From Deltaproteobacteria bacterium (GTDB lineage: Bacteria > Bdellovibrionota > FAC87 > UBA2466), in contig JACPWY010000041.1 in NCBI GenBank assembly GCA_016196825.1, positions 1-64,000 on the forward strand: a stretch of 64,000 nt of DNA, written 5' to 3'. This document shows, piece by piece, positions 17,278-27,201 of the stretch (position 1 is the first letter of the stretch; the number at the start of each line of letters is the position of its first letter). A program made the position numbers and the translations under genes. The notes beneath the pieces are model-generated. The model did no database searches, was not told the origin of the DNA, and was given only the letters and a program-made list of their open reading frames with translations.

Positions 17278-18093
17278 GTGCCCATTTTGCGACTCAGGCC
17301 ATTCTACTTGTTGCTTTGCGCCACTGCGTTCGCGCTGCCGCCCTCCGCTCCCCGACCACCACTGCACCCGATCGATGAGGCGCTCGAGGGGCCTCAAAGC
17401 CTCCACACGGACACTATTCTTCAACTGATCAAAAATTGGCCGGCTGGACGCAATACCTGCTCGGGCGATCCCACCCTCATCCAGACCACGGCGATCGCCA
17501 CCCCCGGACGCCCCTACTACGTCGGCTTTAAGAAATGCATGATCGTGAAAGCCCCCCTCACCGCCGTCGAAGCAGTAATGGACGACATGGAACACTACGA
17601 AGAGCTCTTTCCAGGGGACAAGAGGGTGACGATCCTTTCGACTGAGGGAAACAAGGTCATCCTTGGTTGGGAACGAAAAATTCCGATCTTTTTCGTCCCC
17701 AACGTGAAGTACGAAATCACCCACCTCTCGAAGCGAACGCCCACCCAAAGGATTTATCGAACCCAGCTCCGCAAGGGCGATCGTCTCCTCTTCAGCGATG
17801 CCGTCGTCTTCATCGAAACGTTGGACTCCAAGGGCACAACCCTCTATAACAACTACGAATTTTACGAAGCTGACTACGGGATCGGGCTCCTCGGGATTTC
17901 CGCCGTCGGAGTCGATAAGGCCTGGCAGGAGGGGCTGAAAGGAAGTTATCTCTCCCTCCTCTCCGTTCGGTACAAGGCCGAGAACCCTGATTGGGATTAC
18001 CATCGGATCGAAAAGGAGAGAGAGTTGGCAATCAAGTCATACGATGTGGAGAATGTTCCGTACCCTGACGACAGAAAGACGACTTCAAAATGA
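17278..18093 (+). CDS. Exported START/SRPBCC-like lipid-binding protein
   Basis: A 271-residue protein starting at GTG with GAGGAC upstream. After a signal peptide (about residues 1-20) comes an SRPBCC/START-like region: KKCMIVKAPLTAVEAVMDDMEHYEELFPG is the usual opening strand and helix (quoted over two adjoining runs), followed by strands with ILGWERKIPIFF and YNNYEFYEAD. Such domains bind hydrophobic ligands. Its stop overlaps the start of a large MMPL transporter by 4 bases, suggesting that it delivers or receives the transported lipid in the periplasm. That pairing is inference. Confidence 0.7.
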   Translation: MPILRLRPFYLLLCATAFALPPSAPRPPLHPIDEALEGPQSLHTDTILQLIKNWPAGRNTCSGDPTLIQTTAIATPGRPYYVGFKKCMIVKAPLTAVEAVMDDMEHYEELFPGDKRVTILSTEGNKVILGWERKIPIFFVPNVKYEITHLSKRTPTQRIYRTQLRKGDRLLFSDAVVFIETLDSKGTTLYNNYEFYEADYGIGLLGISAVGVDKAWQEGLKGSYLSLLSVRYKAENPDWDYHRIEKERELAIKSYDVENVPYPDDRKTTSK

Positions 18094-20552
18094 AAAAACT
18101 CGGAAACCAAATCATTCGATGGCTCACTCGGCTGAGTCTGCGGCGAGCCGCAACGGTTTCCATTATTGGCTCAGTTCTGGCCGTCATTGGCACCTACTAC
18201 ACGTACCTTCTCTACAAGAATCTTCGCACCAATATGGAGGAGCTCCTCCCTACCACCGCGCGGAGCGTGGTGGACCTCGATCGCGTCGGAAAACGTCTGA
18301 GCTCGGTCGAGAATCTCGTGGTGCTCGCCTTTTCCTCCCACACGGCCGAGAGCAAGCGCTTCGTAACCGATCTCGCCGCCGAACTTTCCAAACTGCCGGC
18401 CAACCAGGTCGCGGGAGTCGAGTACCGCATCGGCCCCGAGATGGAGTTTTTCCGAAAGCGCCTTCTCCTCTTCCTGGAGTTCGATGATCTCGTCAAAGTC
18501 CGCGACTACGTGAAGGCGCGGGTCCTCTTTGAGAGCAGTAAGCACGATGTCTTGGGCCTGGGTCTCGTCACCACGGAGCCACACCTAGACGTCGAGGCAC
18601 TGAAAGCGAAATACAGGACAAAGGGCTCCAACTACGACCGATTTCCCGATGGCTTTTATGCCTCCGCCGACGAAACGAAGCGCGCCGTGATCGTGAATCT
18701 CCCGGGCAAGGCCTCGGACGTGGATGCTGCCCATGCCCTAAAGGTCGCTGTTGAGGGCGTCATCGCCAGGCTCAATCCCAAGGCCTACGCCCCCGATATT
18801 GAGATCCACTACACCGGCAACACGCAGAATCTCCTCGAGGAACATGCGGCCCTTGTCGCCGATCTCAAGTTCACCACGATTCTCGTCATCATTCTGGTCG
18901 CAGGCGCCATGCTCGCTTTCTATCGCACTTTTTTCGCCACTGCCGCTCTGGTGGTTTCGCTTTTCATGGGCACACTGTGGACGCTGGGACTCTCCTATTT
19001 TCTGACCGGCTACCTCAATGCGAACTCAGCTTTCCTCGCAAGCATCGTGATCGGCAACGGCATCAACTTCGGCATTATGCTTCTTGCGCGGTATCTTGAG
19101 GAAAGGCGGCGCGGCCACAACAACACGCGCGCCATCGTGGTCGCGATGAAGACGACGGCCAAGCCGACGCTCACAGCGGCCCTCGCTGCCGGTCTCTCCT
19201 ACGGCTCCTTGATGCTGACCAAATTCCGTGGCTTCAGTCAGTTTGGCGTAATGGGGCTCACGGGCATGGTCCTTTGCTGGATCAGTGCTTACACACTGCT
19301 GCCAAGCTTTCTGACGGTGCTGGAAAAATGGGTGGGCATCCTTCCAAAGGGAAAGAAGGTCCCGAAGCCGCTCCTATCCGAGGGCCTCGCGCAGTTTATT
19401 GGCCGCCACCCAATGTTCATCACGAACAGCTCCATTCTCGCCACCATCGCCGCGATCTTCACCTTCTTCTTCCACAACCCCGATATCATCGAATTCAATC
19501 TCAACAAGCTGCGTGATAAAACAAGTATGGAGAGTGGCTCTGGCTTTTACTACCATTACATTGCAGACATCTTCGGTAAGAACCTCTCACCCATGGTGCT
19601 TCTGCCCAATTCACGTGAAGCCGCTCGCCAAATCGCCCAGACCTTGAAAGATAAGAAGGCGAAGGAGGGCGCGGACAGCCAGATTGCGCTCATCCAATCT
19701 CTCGACGATTTTATTCCGGCCCGGCAGATGGAAAAGATCGGCATCTTGCGTGATTTCAAGACGATCCTCAAGCCGGCCATGATGAAATTCTTAAACGCCA
19801 AGGATCGGGAGTGGGGGGAAGAGCTCAGGGCCGCGGCCTCTCTGGATCCGTTCAGCGAGAACGATCTGCCTCCCCTGATCCTCAGAAAATTCACCGAGAC
19901 GGACGGCGCATTAGGTAGGATGGTGCTCGTCGATAAACCGGTCGTGAAGGAGGGCGCTGAAGAGAGCGCTCTAGGAACCGTCAAGTTTATCCGTGATCTG
20001 CGCTCAGTCGTCGATTCGGTCGGCCCCGGCACCGCAATCGCTGGCCAGCTCCCCATCACCGCAGATATGGCCTCAGCGATTCTTGAGGATGGCCCCAAGG
20101 CCACGCTATTCGCCTGCCTCGCCGTGTTCTTTTTAGTCGTTGCGCTATTCCACAACGTGACCACCGTTACCCTCGTGTCGTTCGCCCTTTGGGTGGGCGT
20201 TGCGTGGCTTGCGGGCATCATCCTAGGCGGCCACCTTAAGATCAACTTCCTCAACTTCATTGCACTGCCGATCACCTTCGGCATCGGCGTGGATTACGGG
20301 GTGAATATCTTCCAGCGCTACCGAGAAGAGGGCGCGGACTCCATGCTCGATGTGATTCGCCAGACAGGAGCCGCCGTCGGCCTCTGCAGCCTCACGACGA
20401 TCATCGGCTACACATCGCTCATCATGGCGAGCAACCAGGCCTTCGTGAGCTTCGGCACACTCGCAGTGCTCGGCGAGATCTGCTGCGTCATCGCAGCGGT
20501 CGTCTCCTTCCCAGCGTTCCTTCTCATCCGCCAAAGACGCCGATCGGGCTAA
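18090..20552 (+). CDS. MMPL/RND family transporter (HpnN-like)
   Basis: An 820-residue inner-membrane permease with the RND duplication: a first helix (about residues 22-42), a large periplasmic domain, helices 2-6 (about 258-415), a second periplasmic domain, and helices 8-12 (about 665-815). The second half has GIGVDYGVNIFQRY with the Asp used in proton coupling. The matching first-half site reads GNGINFGIMLLARY and lacks it. No outer-membrane or adaptor genes are adjacent. MMPL proteins of this size move lipids such as hopanoids. With the preceding START-like protein, lipid transport is the likeliest role. Confidence 0.85.
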   Translation: MKKLGNQIIRWLTRLSLRRAATVSIIGSVLAVIGTYYTYLLYKNLRTNMEELLPTTARSVVDLDRVGKRLSSVENLVVLAFSSHTAESKRFVTDLAAELSKLPANQVAGVEYRIGPEMEFFRKRLLLFLEFDDLVKVRDYVKARVLFESSKHDVLGLGLVTTEPHLDVEALKAKYRTKGSNYDRFPDGFYASADETKRAVIVNLPGKASDVDAAHALKVAVEGVIARLNPKAYAPDIEIHYTGNTQNLLEEHAALVADLKFTTILVIILVAGAMLAFYRTFFATAALVVSLFMGTLWTLGLSYFLTGYLNANSAFLASIVIGNGINFGIMLLARYLEERRRGHNNTRAIVVAMKTTAKPTLTAALAAGLSYGSLMLTKFRGFSQFGVMGLTGMVLCWISAYTLLPSFLTVLEKWVGILPKGKKVPKPLLSEGLAQFIGRHPMFITNSSILATIAAIFTFFFHNPDIIEFNLNKLRDKTSMESGSGFYYHYIADIFGKNLSPMVLLPNSREAARQIAQTLKDKKAKEGADSQIALIQSLDDFIPARQMEKIGILRDFKTILKPAMMKFLNAKDREWGEELRAAASLDPFSENDLPPLILRKFTETDGALGRMVLVDKPVVKEGAEESALGTVKFIRDLRSVVDSVGPGTAIAGQLPITADMASAILEDGPKATLFACLAVFFLVVALFHNVTTVTLVSFALWVGVAWLAGIILGGHLKINFLNFIALPITFGIGVDYGVNIFQRYREEGADSMLDVIRQTGAAVGLCSLTTIIGYTSLIMASNQAFVSFGTLAVLGEICCVIAAVVSFPAFLLIRQRRRSG

Positions 20553-21925
20553 CTAGAAAGGGAAGGATTGAAGGAGCCAGGGATGAAAAGATCACCCAGG
20601 CCGGGAGCGGGGCTCTGCGATCGCGGCGGGGTGGGAGCGCTGTCGCTCAAGATCTGTTCACCGTCGAGAAAACGGAGAATCAGCGGGATCACACCCTCGA
20701 AATCCACACGATCAAAACATCGCACAGTTCGGCAATCTTTATAGAGTTTGTTCAGACAGGTGATGTTGCGGCAAACGCTCTCCGATACGACCGACCAGGC
20801 CGGCGCATCCTGGTTGGGCGGCAGATAACCCGGCTGGAAAGAATCGTAGCCCGACATCCGAGCCGGCGTGCACCCAAACACGGAGAGAACTGCCGTGCGG
20901 TTTCTCAAAGGTACTTGGCCCGTACGGGCAAACTTCCGCGCGGCCGCAATGTGCATCGGCCCCGTGTCACCGGTCACGAAGACATCACTCTTATCGATAA
21001 GGGCCGAGTAGGTGTCCAGCGAAACGCTTGAGGGAATGAGTTTTACCCCAGCCCTCAGAGCCACCGGCAGTGTTTCCATTAGACGCCACCCAATACCCTT
21101 GTCGGTGTGGCCCTCTCCCACGAGGAGATAGACCCCCCGATCGGCAAAGCGCCGAATGAGTGCCACCTGATCCGCAAATGGCATCCGCGTATAAGGACTC
21201 GCGGTGTCGGGGTTGAACATCACAACCTTGCGCCCTTTATCGAACCCTTCGACAAATTTTTCACTCTCGGACAACGCCTGATCCGACAGCATCACCGTCA
21301 GCCCCACCAGCGGCTTTCGTTTTACGAGAGGGTGCATGGGTAACAGAATGTCCTGCACAAATTTTCGGTACTGGAACGCGAAGTGATTGATTTCCGCTCC
21401 CGAGATATCGTTGCGGGCAACCGTAGGAGAATGGGTCGTGAAATCCACAATATCCACGCCCTCCAGATCCCTTCCCATCAAGAAAGGACAGATATTGATG
21501 CAAAGATCATATTGCCCATCCCGCATGATCTGTTTCAGCCGATTCACCTGTTCTTCCGAGGCAAACGGCGTTCCCGAATAGAGAGGATAGCAATTTTTGA
21601 TGTAAGGGTTTCCCTCAATCAACGAATGGGACGTCTTGTTGGTGACATAGTCCACTTCGCAATCGGGAAAAAAGTCATGAAGGGCTTCGGCCACCGATTG
21701 CCCCATGATCGAATCGCCAATGTGGGTGTCGGGGTTCACAAGGAAGCGCCGGAACTTCTGAACCTCAGCCACCCGCCGCCGGTTCATCCAGCGCAGGGAA
21801 TGGTAGACGAGGCCAGAACCCACAAAGCCCCGGACCGCCCAATCTAAAAACCAGGCCCCAAAGCGAGGAAAAATCTCCGTAATCCGACTCGAGGTCGATG
21901 AAAAAAAGGCCTGAAACCAGTTCAT
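20549..21925 (-). CDS. Glycosyltransferase family 9 (heptosyltransferase-like)
   Basis: A 458-residue GT9-fold protein. After about 70 extra N-terminal residues it has THIGDSIMGQSVAEAL, the GT9 acceptor-side motif, then FNPDTASPYTRMP. The nucleotide-sugar site follows as FVTGDTGPMHIAAA near residue 310. Known members add heptose or related sugars to the LPS core. A Cys-rich C-terminal section (NITCLNKLYKDCRTVRCF) is unusual for the family. It overlaps holA by 4 bases, and its stop overlaps that of the convergent MMPL gene. Confidence 0.85.
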   Translation of the reverse strand: MNWFQAFFSSTSSRITEIFPRFGAWFLDWAVRGFVGSGLVYHSLRWMNRRRVAEVQKFRRFLVNPDTHIGDSIMGQSVAEALHDFFPDCEVDYVTNKTSHSLIEGNPYIKNCYPLYSGTPFASEEQVNRLKQIMRDGQYDLCINICPFLMGRDLEGVDIVDFTTHSPTVARNDISGAEINHFAFQYRKFVQDILLPMHPLVKRKPLVGLTVMLSDQALSESEKFVEGFDKGRKVVMFNPDTASPYTRMPFADQVALIRRFADRGVYLLVGEGHTDKGIGWRLMETLPVALRAGVKLIPSSVSLDTYSALIDKSDVFVTGDTGPMHIAAARKFARTGQVPLRNRTAVLSVFGCTPARMSGYDSFQPGYLPPNQDAPAWSVVSESVCRNITCLNKLYKDCRTVRCFDRVDFEGVIPLILRFLDGEQILSDSAPTPPRSQSPAPGLGDLFIPGSFNPSLSS

Positions 21926-22929
21926 CGCGAGAAGAACCCCACGAGAAAGTTTTCAAATAGACCGCCGCCCCCCAATTTCATGCGGTAGTCGGCCGCACTC
22001 AAACGCGCAGTCTGTTTTTTCAACTCACCCTCGCTGTAGCGCTTCGCACTCTGAATCAAGGCACTCACCCCAAACCGGTGCACCCCAATGAATGAAGCGA
22101 TCGCCTGTGGGTCCACCACTCCACTCTTGGTCAGCCGCTTCACCTGATCCAAATGCCGAAATTGCCGCACCAAAAGCGCCAAGAGTTTGATTTCGCTCTC
22201 TCCGGACAGAAGCAGATGATGAAATTTCTCGATTGCCACCCGGGCCCGCCGATTCACCACATCATCCACAAACGAAAATACATCCACCCCGCTGACGCTC
22301 CCAGAGAAGGCTACAACATCAGCCTTCTTAATGGCAGATACCTCTCCAACATACACGCTCAGCCTCAAAATATCAGCCCAAACTAGTGACAGGGACCGGT
22401 TGGCCGCCACCAACATCTCCCAGGCATCTAGCTCAATCCGCTTCCCACATTTGCGCTCGAAATAGGGTTGCCACTTGGGCCATTCCCGTTCGTAAGGTTC
22501 ACAGATTTCTATCCAGCTCCCCTGCGCCTCGATTGCCTTAAAGACGGCGCGCCGGCGGTCCACCTTAGCCGCGAAAATCAGAAGAAACGCGTCCGGCGAC
22601 GGGGCCTCACAATAGGATTCAAGCTGCTCGAGCGCCGCCGCTGAGACTCGCTCAAATTGCTTGAGGACCACCAGACGCTTAGAGGCCGCCTCGGCAAAAA
22701 GTCCCGGCAGGGTATTCAACGAATTCAAAAGCTTTGAAGCATCTAGATGCTCGCCGTCCCAGAGCTCGAGGTTGAATTGGGCCTCATCCTCCGTGCGGAT
22801 GACGGCCTTACGGAAACGCTCCTCGATCTCGGCGGCTTGGAAAGGTTCCTCTCCGACGACAAGGCAAATAGGCCGAGCCTCATTTTTCTCGAGATCGCGG
22901 AAAACCTGCTGTGCAGTGGTTGCCGGCAT
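21922..22929 (-). CDS. holA: DNA polymerase III subunit delta (HolA)
   Basis: A 335-residue clamp-loader subunit that opens the beta sliding clamp. The N-terminal region has CLVVGEEPFQAAEIEERFR, the family's degenerate nucleotide-binding fold. It continues with LPGLFAEAASKRLVVLKQFE, WPKWQPYFERKCGKRIE and DVFSFVDDVVNRR, and ends with the helical collar region LLALLVRQFRHLDQVK. Length and order fit HolA. It lies in the conserved leuS-lptE-holA arrangement, 6 bases after lptE. Confidence 0.92.
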   Translation of the reverse strand: MPATTAQQVFRDLEKNEARPICLVVGEEPFQAAEIEERFRKAVIRTEDEAQFNLELWDGEHLDASKLLNSLNTLPGLFAEAASKRLVVLKQFERVSAAALEQLESYCEAPSPDAFLLIFAAKVDRRRAVFKAIEAQGSWIEICEPYEREWPKWQPYFERKCGKRIELDAWEMLVAANRSLSLVWADILRLSVYVGEVSAIKKADVVAFSGSVSGVDVFSFVDDVVNRRARVAIEKFHHLLLSGESEIKLLALLVRQFRHLDQVKRLTKSGVVDPQAIASFIGVHRFGVSALIQSAKRYSEGELKKQTARLSAADYRMKLGGGGLFENFLVGFFSR

Positions 22930-22935
22930 AAGCGC

Positions 22936-23511
22936 TTAGAACAGCTCCACCATATCATCGTAGACGTCTCTCATGATATCGCGCGCGATATCATCGTAAA
23001 GGGAGTTAATGATCGACTGCGTGCTCGCCCCGATGCCGCTTGGCGCCTGGTAGTCAAAGGTGCGGGTGGTGTCCACATTGGCCCGGCGAAAGCCAGAAAA
23101 GGTATTAGACCACAGCTCAGCCCCCGACTTAGGATCCTTCAGTCGCAGCATGATAGTCACCTTCACGCCGTATTCGTTGGGAATCCGGCGAAAACCCTGG
23201 AGGCCGCCGTAGCCGTAGGAGGTGAGCGCCGTCGGCCCATAGCCAATGCTCGTAATTTCGCCCGCAAGCTCGAGCCCCGCCGCCTCCCTTGAAGTGATTG
23301 TGACCTCGCGCCGACTCTGCAGCTCGTGGATAATCGCGTTGGTGAAGGCACGTTCCGCGCCCAATTCGTCCGACCGATTCACAAACAGCGGCACGAAGAT
23401 GCCGCGCTTGTCGTAGAACGAGTCTTTGAGTCGGTGATTGAGCGTGTACCCACACCCCGACAGGGCCAGTGCAAGGAGGAGGCTAAGAGCTCTAAACCTA
23501 AATAACAACAT
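22936..23511 (-). CDS. lptE: LPS-assembly lipoprotein LptE
   Basis: A 191-residue outer-membrane lipoprotein that plugs the LptD barrel in LPS transport. The signal ends in lipobox LSGC followed by GYTLNHR, as in LptE. The mature part has the LptE/LPS-binding layout: KRGIFVPLFVNRSDELGAERAFTNAI, a strand pair GELAGEITSIGY-like region, and the C-terminal helix. The ATG at 23511 lies inside the last codons of leuS (14-base overlap). The neighbours leuS and holA are its usual companions. Confidence 0.88.
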   Translation of the reverse strand: MLLFRFRALSLLLALALSGCGYTLNHRLKDSFYDKRGIFVPLFVNRSDELGAERAFTNAIIHELQSRREVTITSREAAGLELAGEITSIGYGPTALTSYGYGGLQGFRRIPNEYGVKVTIMLRLKDPKSGAELWSNTFSGFRRANVDTTRTFDYQAPSGIGASTQSIINSLYDDIARDIMRDVYDDMVELF

Positions 23512-25990
23512 TGGCCAACCGCCCTGGCACGTAGACAAACTGCTTAATGGATTTTCCGGCGATCTGCTCCTTGATCTTGGGGAGCTCCTTCACCAACGCC
23601 TCGACTTGCGCCTTTTCGAGACCTCTCGCCACAGAGATCCGGTCCCGAACCTTGCCGTTGACCTGGATGACCAGAAGAAATGTGTCGTCCGAAAGGAGCT
23701 TCGGGTCGGCCACAGGCCAGACGGAGGTCGCAACAAAATCCTGGTTTCCCATCGCAGCCCACAGCTCTTCGGCCAGATGCGGGGCAAAGGGTGCCAGAAG
23801 CTGGACCAACACCCCGACGGCTTCTCTCAACACGAATCGCCCTTGCGGAGACTCGAATGCCTTCGCGTCTCTTGCCATCAAAAGATAGACCTCGTTCACG
23901 AGCTCCATCTGCGCCGAGATGGCGGTGTTGAATTTGGTCTCCTCAATACTGTCTGTGGTCTTCTGAATGGCCCAATGAGCCTTTCGGCGAATGACGTGGA
24001 GCACAGAGCTCAAAGATGAGAGATCCGGAGTCCCAGCGGGACTCGCGAGTTGCGCGTGGAACTGATAAAAGAGCCGCCACACGCGTCCCAAAAACCGATA
24101 GCACCCCTCAACCCCCTTCTCATTCCAATCGAGATCCTTCTCGGGCGGGGCCGCAAAAAGACTGAAGAGCCGCCCGGTGTCGGCGCCAAATTTCTCAATA
24201 ATAGCGTGCGGAGAGACGACGTTCCCTTTCGACTTCGACATTTTCGCGCCGTCCTTGATCACCATCCCTTGCGTGAGGAGTTTCTGAAACGGCTCATCGG
24301 AACTGAGATACCCCCAATCGCGCATCACCTTATGAAAAAAACGCGAATAAAGAAGATGCATGCAGGCGTGCTCGATGCCGCCAATATAACAATCGACGGG
24401 AAGCCAGGCGTCGGCCGCACGCTTTTCAAACGGCCCAGCCGAGTACTGAGCACTCGTAAAACGCGCGTAGTACCACGAAGACTCCACAAAGGTGTCCATC
24501 GTGTCGGTTTCGCGCCGAGCGTTTTTTCCGCACTTGGGACACAGAACCGACCAAAAAGTCTCGACCTTCTCGAGCGGGTTGCCCCCCTTGCCGGTGAAAG
24601 CCACATCCTTGGGGAGCTCGACCGGGAGATCCTTTTCAGGCACCAAAACCACACCGCAATCGTCGCAATAGACGACCGGAATTGGGGAACCCCAATAGCG
24701 CTGACGACTAATCCCCCAATCGCGCAGACGATATTGGGTCGTTCTCTCCCCTAAGCCTTTTTTCTCGAGAGCCTCACCAATCTTGGACTTGGCCTCCTCG
24801 CTCTTCATGCCTGTGAAGGGCCCGCTGTTCACCAGGATGCCCGCCTCTATGAAGGCTTTGCCCACTTCGGCCTTTGCACCGGCGGCAGGATTGATCACAA
24901 CCTTGATCGGGAGCTTATAAAGGCCTGCAAATTCGTAATCGCGCTCGTCGTGAGCTGGCACTGCCATAACGGCCCCCGTGCCATATTCCATCAAGACGAA
25001 GTTCCCGACCCAAATCGGAACCCGCTCGCCGGTGATGGGGTGAACACAGTAGCTCCCCGTGAAGACGCCCTCTTTTTTCTCAGGCGGCTTGCCTCGGTCC
25101 ATCACCTTCACCTGGTCACTGAGCATCTCAATAATCTTCTTCACGCCCGCGTCGCTCACCAGACTCTGGATGAGCGGATGGGTTGGCGCAATCGTCACGA
25201 AATTCACACCGAAAAGTGTGTCGGGGCGGGTCGTGAAGACCTCGATCACGTCCTTGGAATTCTCGACCGCAAATTGAATTCGGCACCCCTCGCTCTGCCC
25301 GATCCAGTGCCGCTGCATCTCGAGCACTCGCTCGGGCCACCCGGCCTTGAGTTGCTCGTGATCTTTGAGAAGTTGATCGGCGTAAAGCGTGATCTTCAGG
25401 TACCACTGATACAGATCGCGCGTTGTCACGGGGCCATCGCAACGCCAACATTTTCCGTCGTGAACCTGTTCATTCGCCAGGACCGTCTCGCAGTTGCTGC
25501 ACCAGTTGAGATGGCCTTTTTTGCGGTAGGCAAGCCCCTGCTCGTAAAACCGGCGGAACATCAGCTGCTCCCAGCGGTAATACTCGGGAAGACAGGTCGC
25601 GACCTCGCGTGTCCAATCGTAGGCAATCCCCATCAATCGCAGGTCGCGTTGCATTTGCGAGATATTCTTCAGAGTCCATTCGCGTGGGTGCACGCCGCGG
25701 TTGATGGCCGCATTTTCCGCGGGGAGGCCAAAGGCATCCCAGCCGATCGGCTGCATCACATTGAAACCCCTCATCCGCTTGTAACGGCTCACGACATCGC
25801 CAATCGAGTAGTTGCGCAGGTGGCCCATGTGAATTTCACCGCTGGGGTAGGGGAACATGCAGAGGCAGTAGTATTTGGGCCTCTTCAGCGGGTCTTTGTC
25901 AGGATCGGGCGCGTTAAATACACCCCGTTTTTCCCACGCCTCTTGCCACTTGCCTTCAAGTGACGAGGGATCGTAACTTTCGCTTAACAT
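23498..25990 (-). CDS. leuS: Leucyl-tRNA synthetase
   Basis: An 830-residue class I aminoacyl-tRNA synthetase that charges tRNA-Leu. It shows the HIGH-type motif YPSGEIHMGHLRNY near residue 50, the editing domain with TTRPDTLFGVNFV, the zinc-like CXXC segments (WCSNCETVLANEQV, CWRCDG, YCDDCG, CPKCG), and the KMSKS motif DGAKMSKSKGNVVSP near residue 585. The anticodon-binding and C-terminal domains follow. Length is slightly under the 860 of E. coli. The window also encodes one tRNA-Leu (969-1049). Confidence 0.97.
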   Translation of the reverse strand: MLSESYDPSSLEGKWQEAWEKRGVFNAPDPDKDPLKRPKYYCLCMFPYPSGEIHMGHLRNYSIGDVVSRYKRMRGFNVMQPIGWDAFGLPAENAAINRGVHPREWTLKNISQMQRDLRLMGIAYDWTREVATCLPEYYRWEQLMFRRFYEQGLAYRKKGHLNWCSNCETVLANEQVHDGKCWRCDGPVTTRDLYQWYLKITLYADQLLKDHEQLKAGWPERVLEMQRHWIGQSEGCRIQFAVENSKDVIEVFTTRPDTLFGVNFVTIAPTHPLIQSLVSDAGVKKIIEMLSDQVKVMDRGKPPEKKEGVFTGSYCVHPITGERVPIWVGNFVLMEYGTGAVMAVPAHDERDYEFAGLYKLPIKVVINPAAGAKAEVGKAFIEAGILVNSGPFTGMKSEEAKSKIGEALEKKGLGERTTQYRLRDWGISRQRYWGSPIPVVYCDDCGVVLVPEKDLPVELPKDVAFTGKGGNPLEKVETFWSVLCPKCGKNARRETDTMDTFVESSWYYARFTSAQYSAGPFEKRAADAWLPVDCYIGGIEHACMHLLYSRFFHKVMRDWGYLSSDEPFQKLLTQGMVIKDGAKMSKSKGNVVSPHAIIEKFGADTGRLFSLFAAPPEKDLDWNEKGVEGCYRFLGRVWRLFYQFHAQLASPAGTPDLSSLSSVLHVIRRKAHWAIQKTTDSIEETKFNTAISAQMELVNEVYLLMARDAKAFESPQGRFVLREAVGVLVQLLAPFAPHLAEELWAAMGNQDFVATSVWPVADPKLLSDDTFLLVIQVNGKVRDRISVARGLEKAQVEALVKELPKIKEQIAGKSIKQFVYVPGRLANVVI

Positions 25991-26022
25991 CGGTCAGGCA
26001 GTCTAACTGAGGAGATCTCATA

Positions 26023-27201
26023 ATGAAAGACGTTGTCATCCTGGCGGCCGTTCGCACGCCTATCGCCTCATTTCTGGGTTCTTTTAAGGATATTTCGGCC
26101 TCACAATTGGCCGCTCATTGCCTCACTGAAGCGGTGAATCGCGCGAAGGTCCCCGGCGAAATGATCGACGAATGCTTGATGGGGTGCGTCTTACCCGCCG
26201 GCATGGGTCAGGCCCCAGCCCGGCAGAGCGTAATCTTCGCCAATCTCCCCCAGTCCATTCGGTGCACAACGGTGAATCGAGTGTGCGGCAGCGGCCTTAA
26301 GACCGTGATGATGGCCACTCAAATGATCCAGACCGGGGACGCCAACATCGTGCTTGCGGGCGGAATGGAGTCAATGACGCGGGCCCCCTATCTCTTGGAT
26401 CGCGCGCGCGAGGGCTATCGCCTCGGCAACGGCAAGATCGTCGATTCGATGATCTCGGATGGGCTCTGGGACGTGTACAACAATTTTCACATGGGCACTG
26501 CTGCCGAGCTCTGTGCGAAGGAGAAAAAGATCTCCCGCAGCGAGCAGGATGAGTACGCGCTGATGAGTTACCAGCGGGCGCAGCTTGCTGCGAAAGAGGG
26601 ACTCCTCAAGCGCGAGATCGTGCCCATCGAGGCGACTATTGGAAAGGAGACGAGGAAGATCGATGCCGATGAGGAGCCCTTCAAAGCAAAGCTCGATCGC
26701 TTGGGACAGCTGAGCCCGGTGTTTGATAAGGCGGGCACAGTGACTGCGGGCAACGCGAGCTCACTCGCCGACGGCGCCTGTGTCCTCATTCTCGCCGACA
26801 GCGAGACGGCCAAGAAGCTGGGGACAAAGCCAGTCGCCCGGGTCGTTGCCCAAGCAAGCCACGCCCAGGCGCCAGAGTGGTTCACCACCGCCCCCGTCGG
26901 ATCGCTGAACAAACTCGCAGCCAAAGCCAAGATCGCGCTCAATCAGATAGACCGTTTTGAGATCAACGAGGCATTCTCCGTCGTAGCACTAGCCTGCGTG
27001 AAGGAGCTGGGGCTGGATATGGCCAGGGTGAATGTGCGCGGCGGGGCCGTGGCGATGGGCCACCCGATCGGGGCCAGCGGGGCGCGCATCCTGACGACGC
27101 TCCTGCACACCCTTCAGGATGAGAAGAAACAATATGGAGCAGCCTCCCTTTGCATTGGGGGCGGTGAGGCCTCGGCCCTTCTCATCGAGAATCTCGGATG
27201 A
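26023..27201 (+). CDS. Thiolase (acetyl-CoA acetyltransferase type)
   Basis: A 392-residue thiolase joining or cleaving acyl-CoA with CoA. The nucleophilic Cys lies in [15 protein letters not shown] near residue 88. The C-terminal half has [10 protein letters not shown], the base-carrying [13 protein letters not shown], and [13 protein letters not shown] with the second catalytic Cys. These match biosynthetic acetoacetyl-CoA thiolases, although a beta-oxidation 3-ketoacyl-CoA thiolase is possible. GGAG precedes the ATG. The next gene overlaps by 4 bases. Confidence 0.93.
   Translation: MKDVVILAAVRTPIASFLGSFKDISASQLAAHCLTEAVNRAKVPGEMIDECLMGCVLPAGMGQAPARQSVIFANLPQSIRCTTVNRVCGSGLKTVMMATQMIQTGDANIVLAGGMESMTRAPYLLDRAREGYRLGNGKIVDSMISDGLWDVYNNFHMGTAAELCAKEKKISRSEQDEYALMSYQRAQLAAKEGLLKREIVPIEATIGKETRKIDADEEPFKAKLDRLGQLSPVFDKAGTVTAGNASSLADGACVLILADSETAKKLGTKPVARVVAQASHAQAPEWFTTAPVGSLNKLAAKAKIALNQIDRFEINEAFSVVALACVKELGLDMARVNVRGGAVAMGHPIGASGARILTTLLHTLQDEKKQYGAASLCIGGGEASALLIENLG

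Noticed and set aside
24950-25963. Plus-strand frame of 337 codons opposite leuS
   Set aside because: Antisense shadow of a certain synthetase gene, no start signal and no domain.
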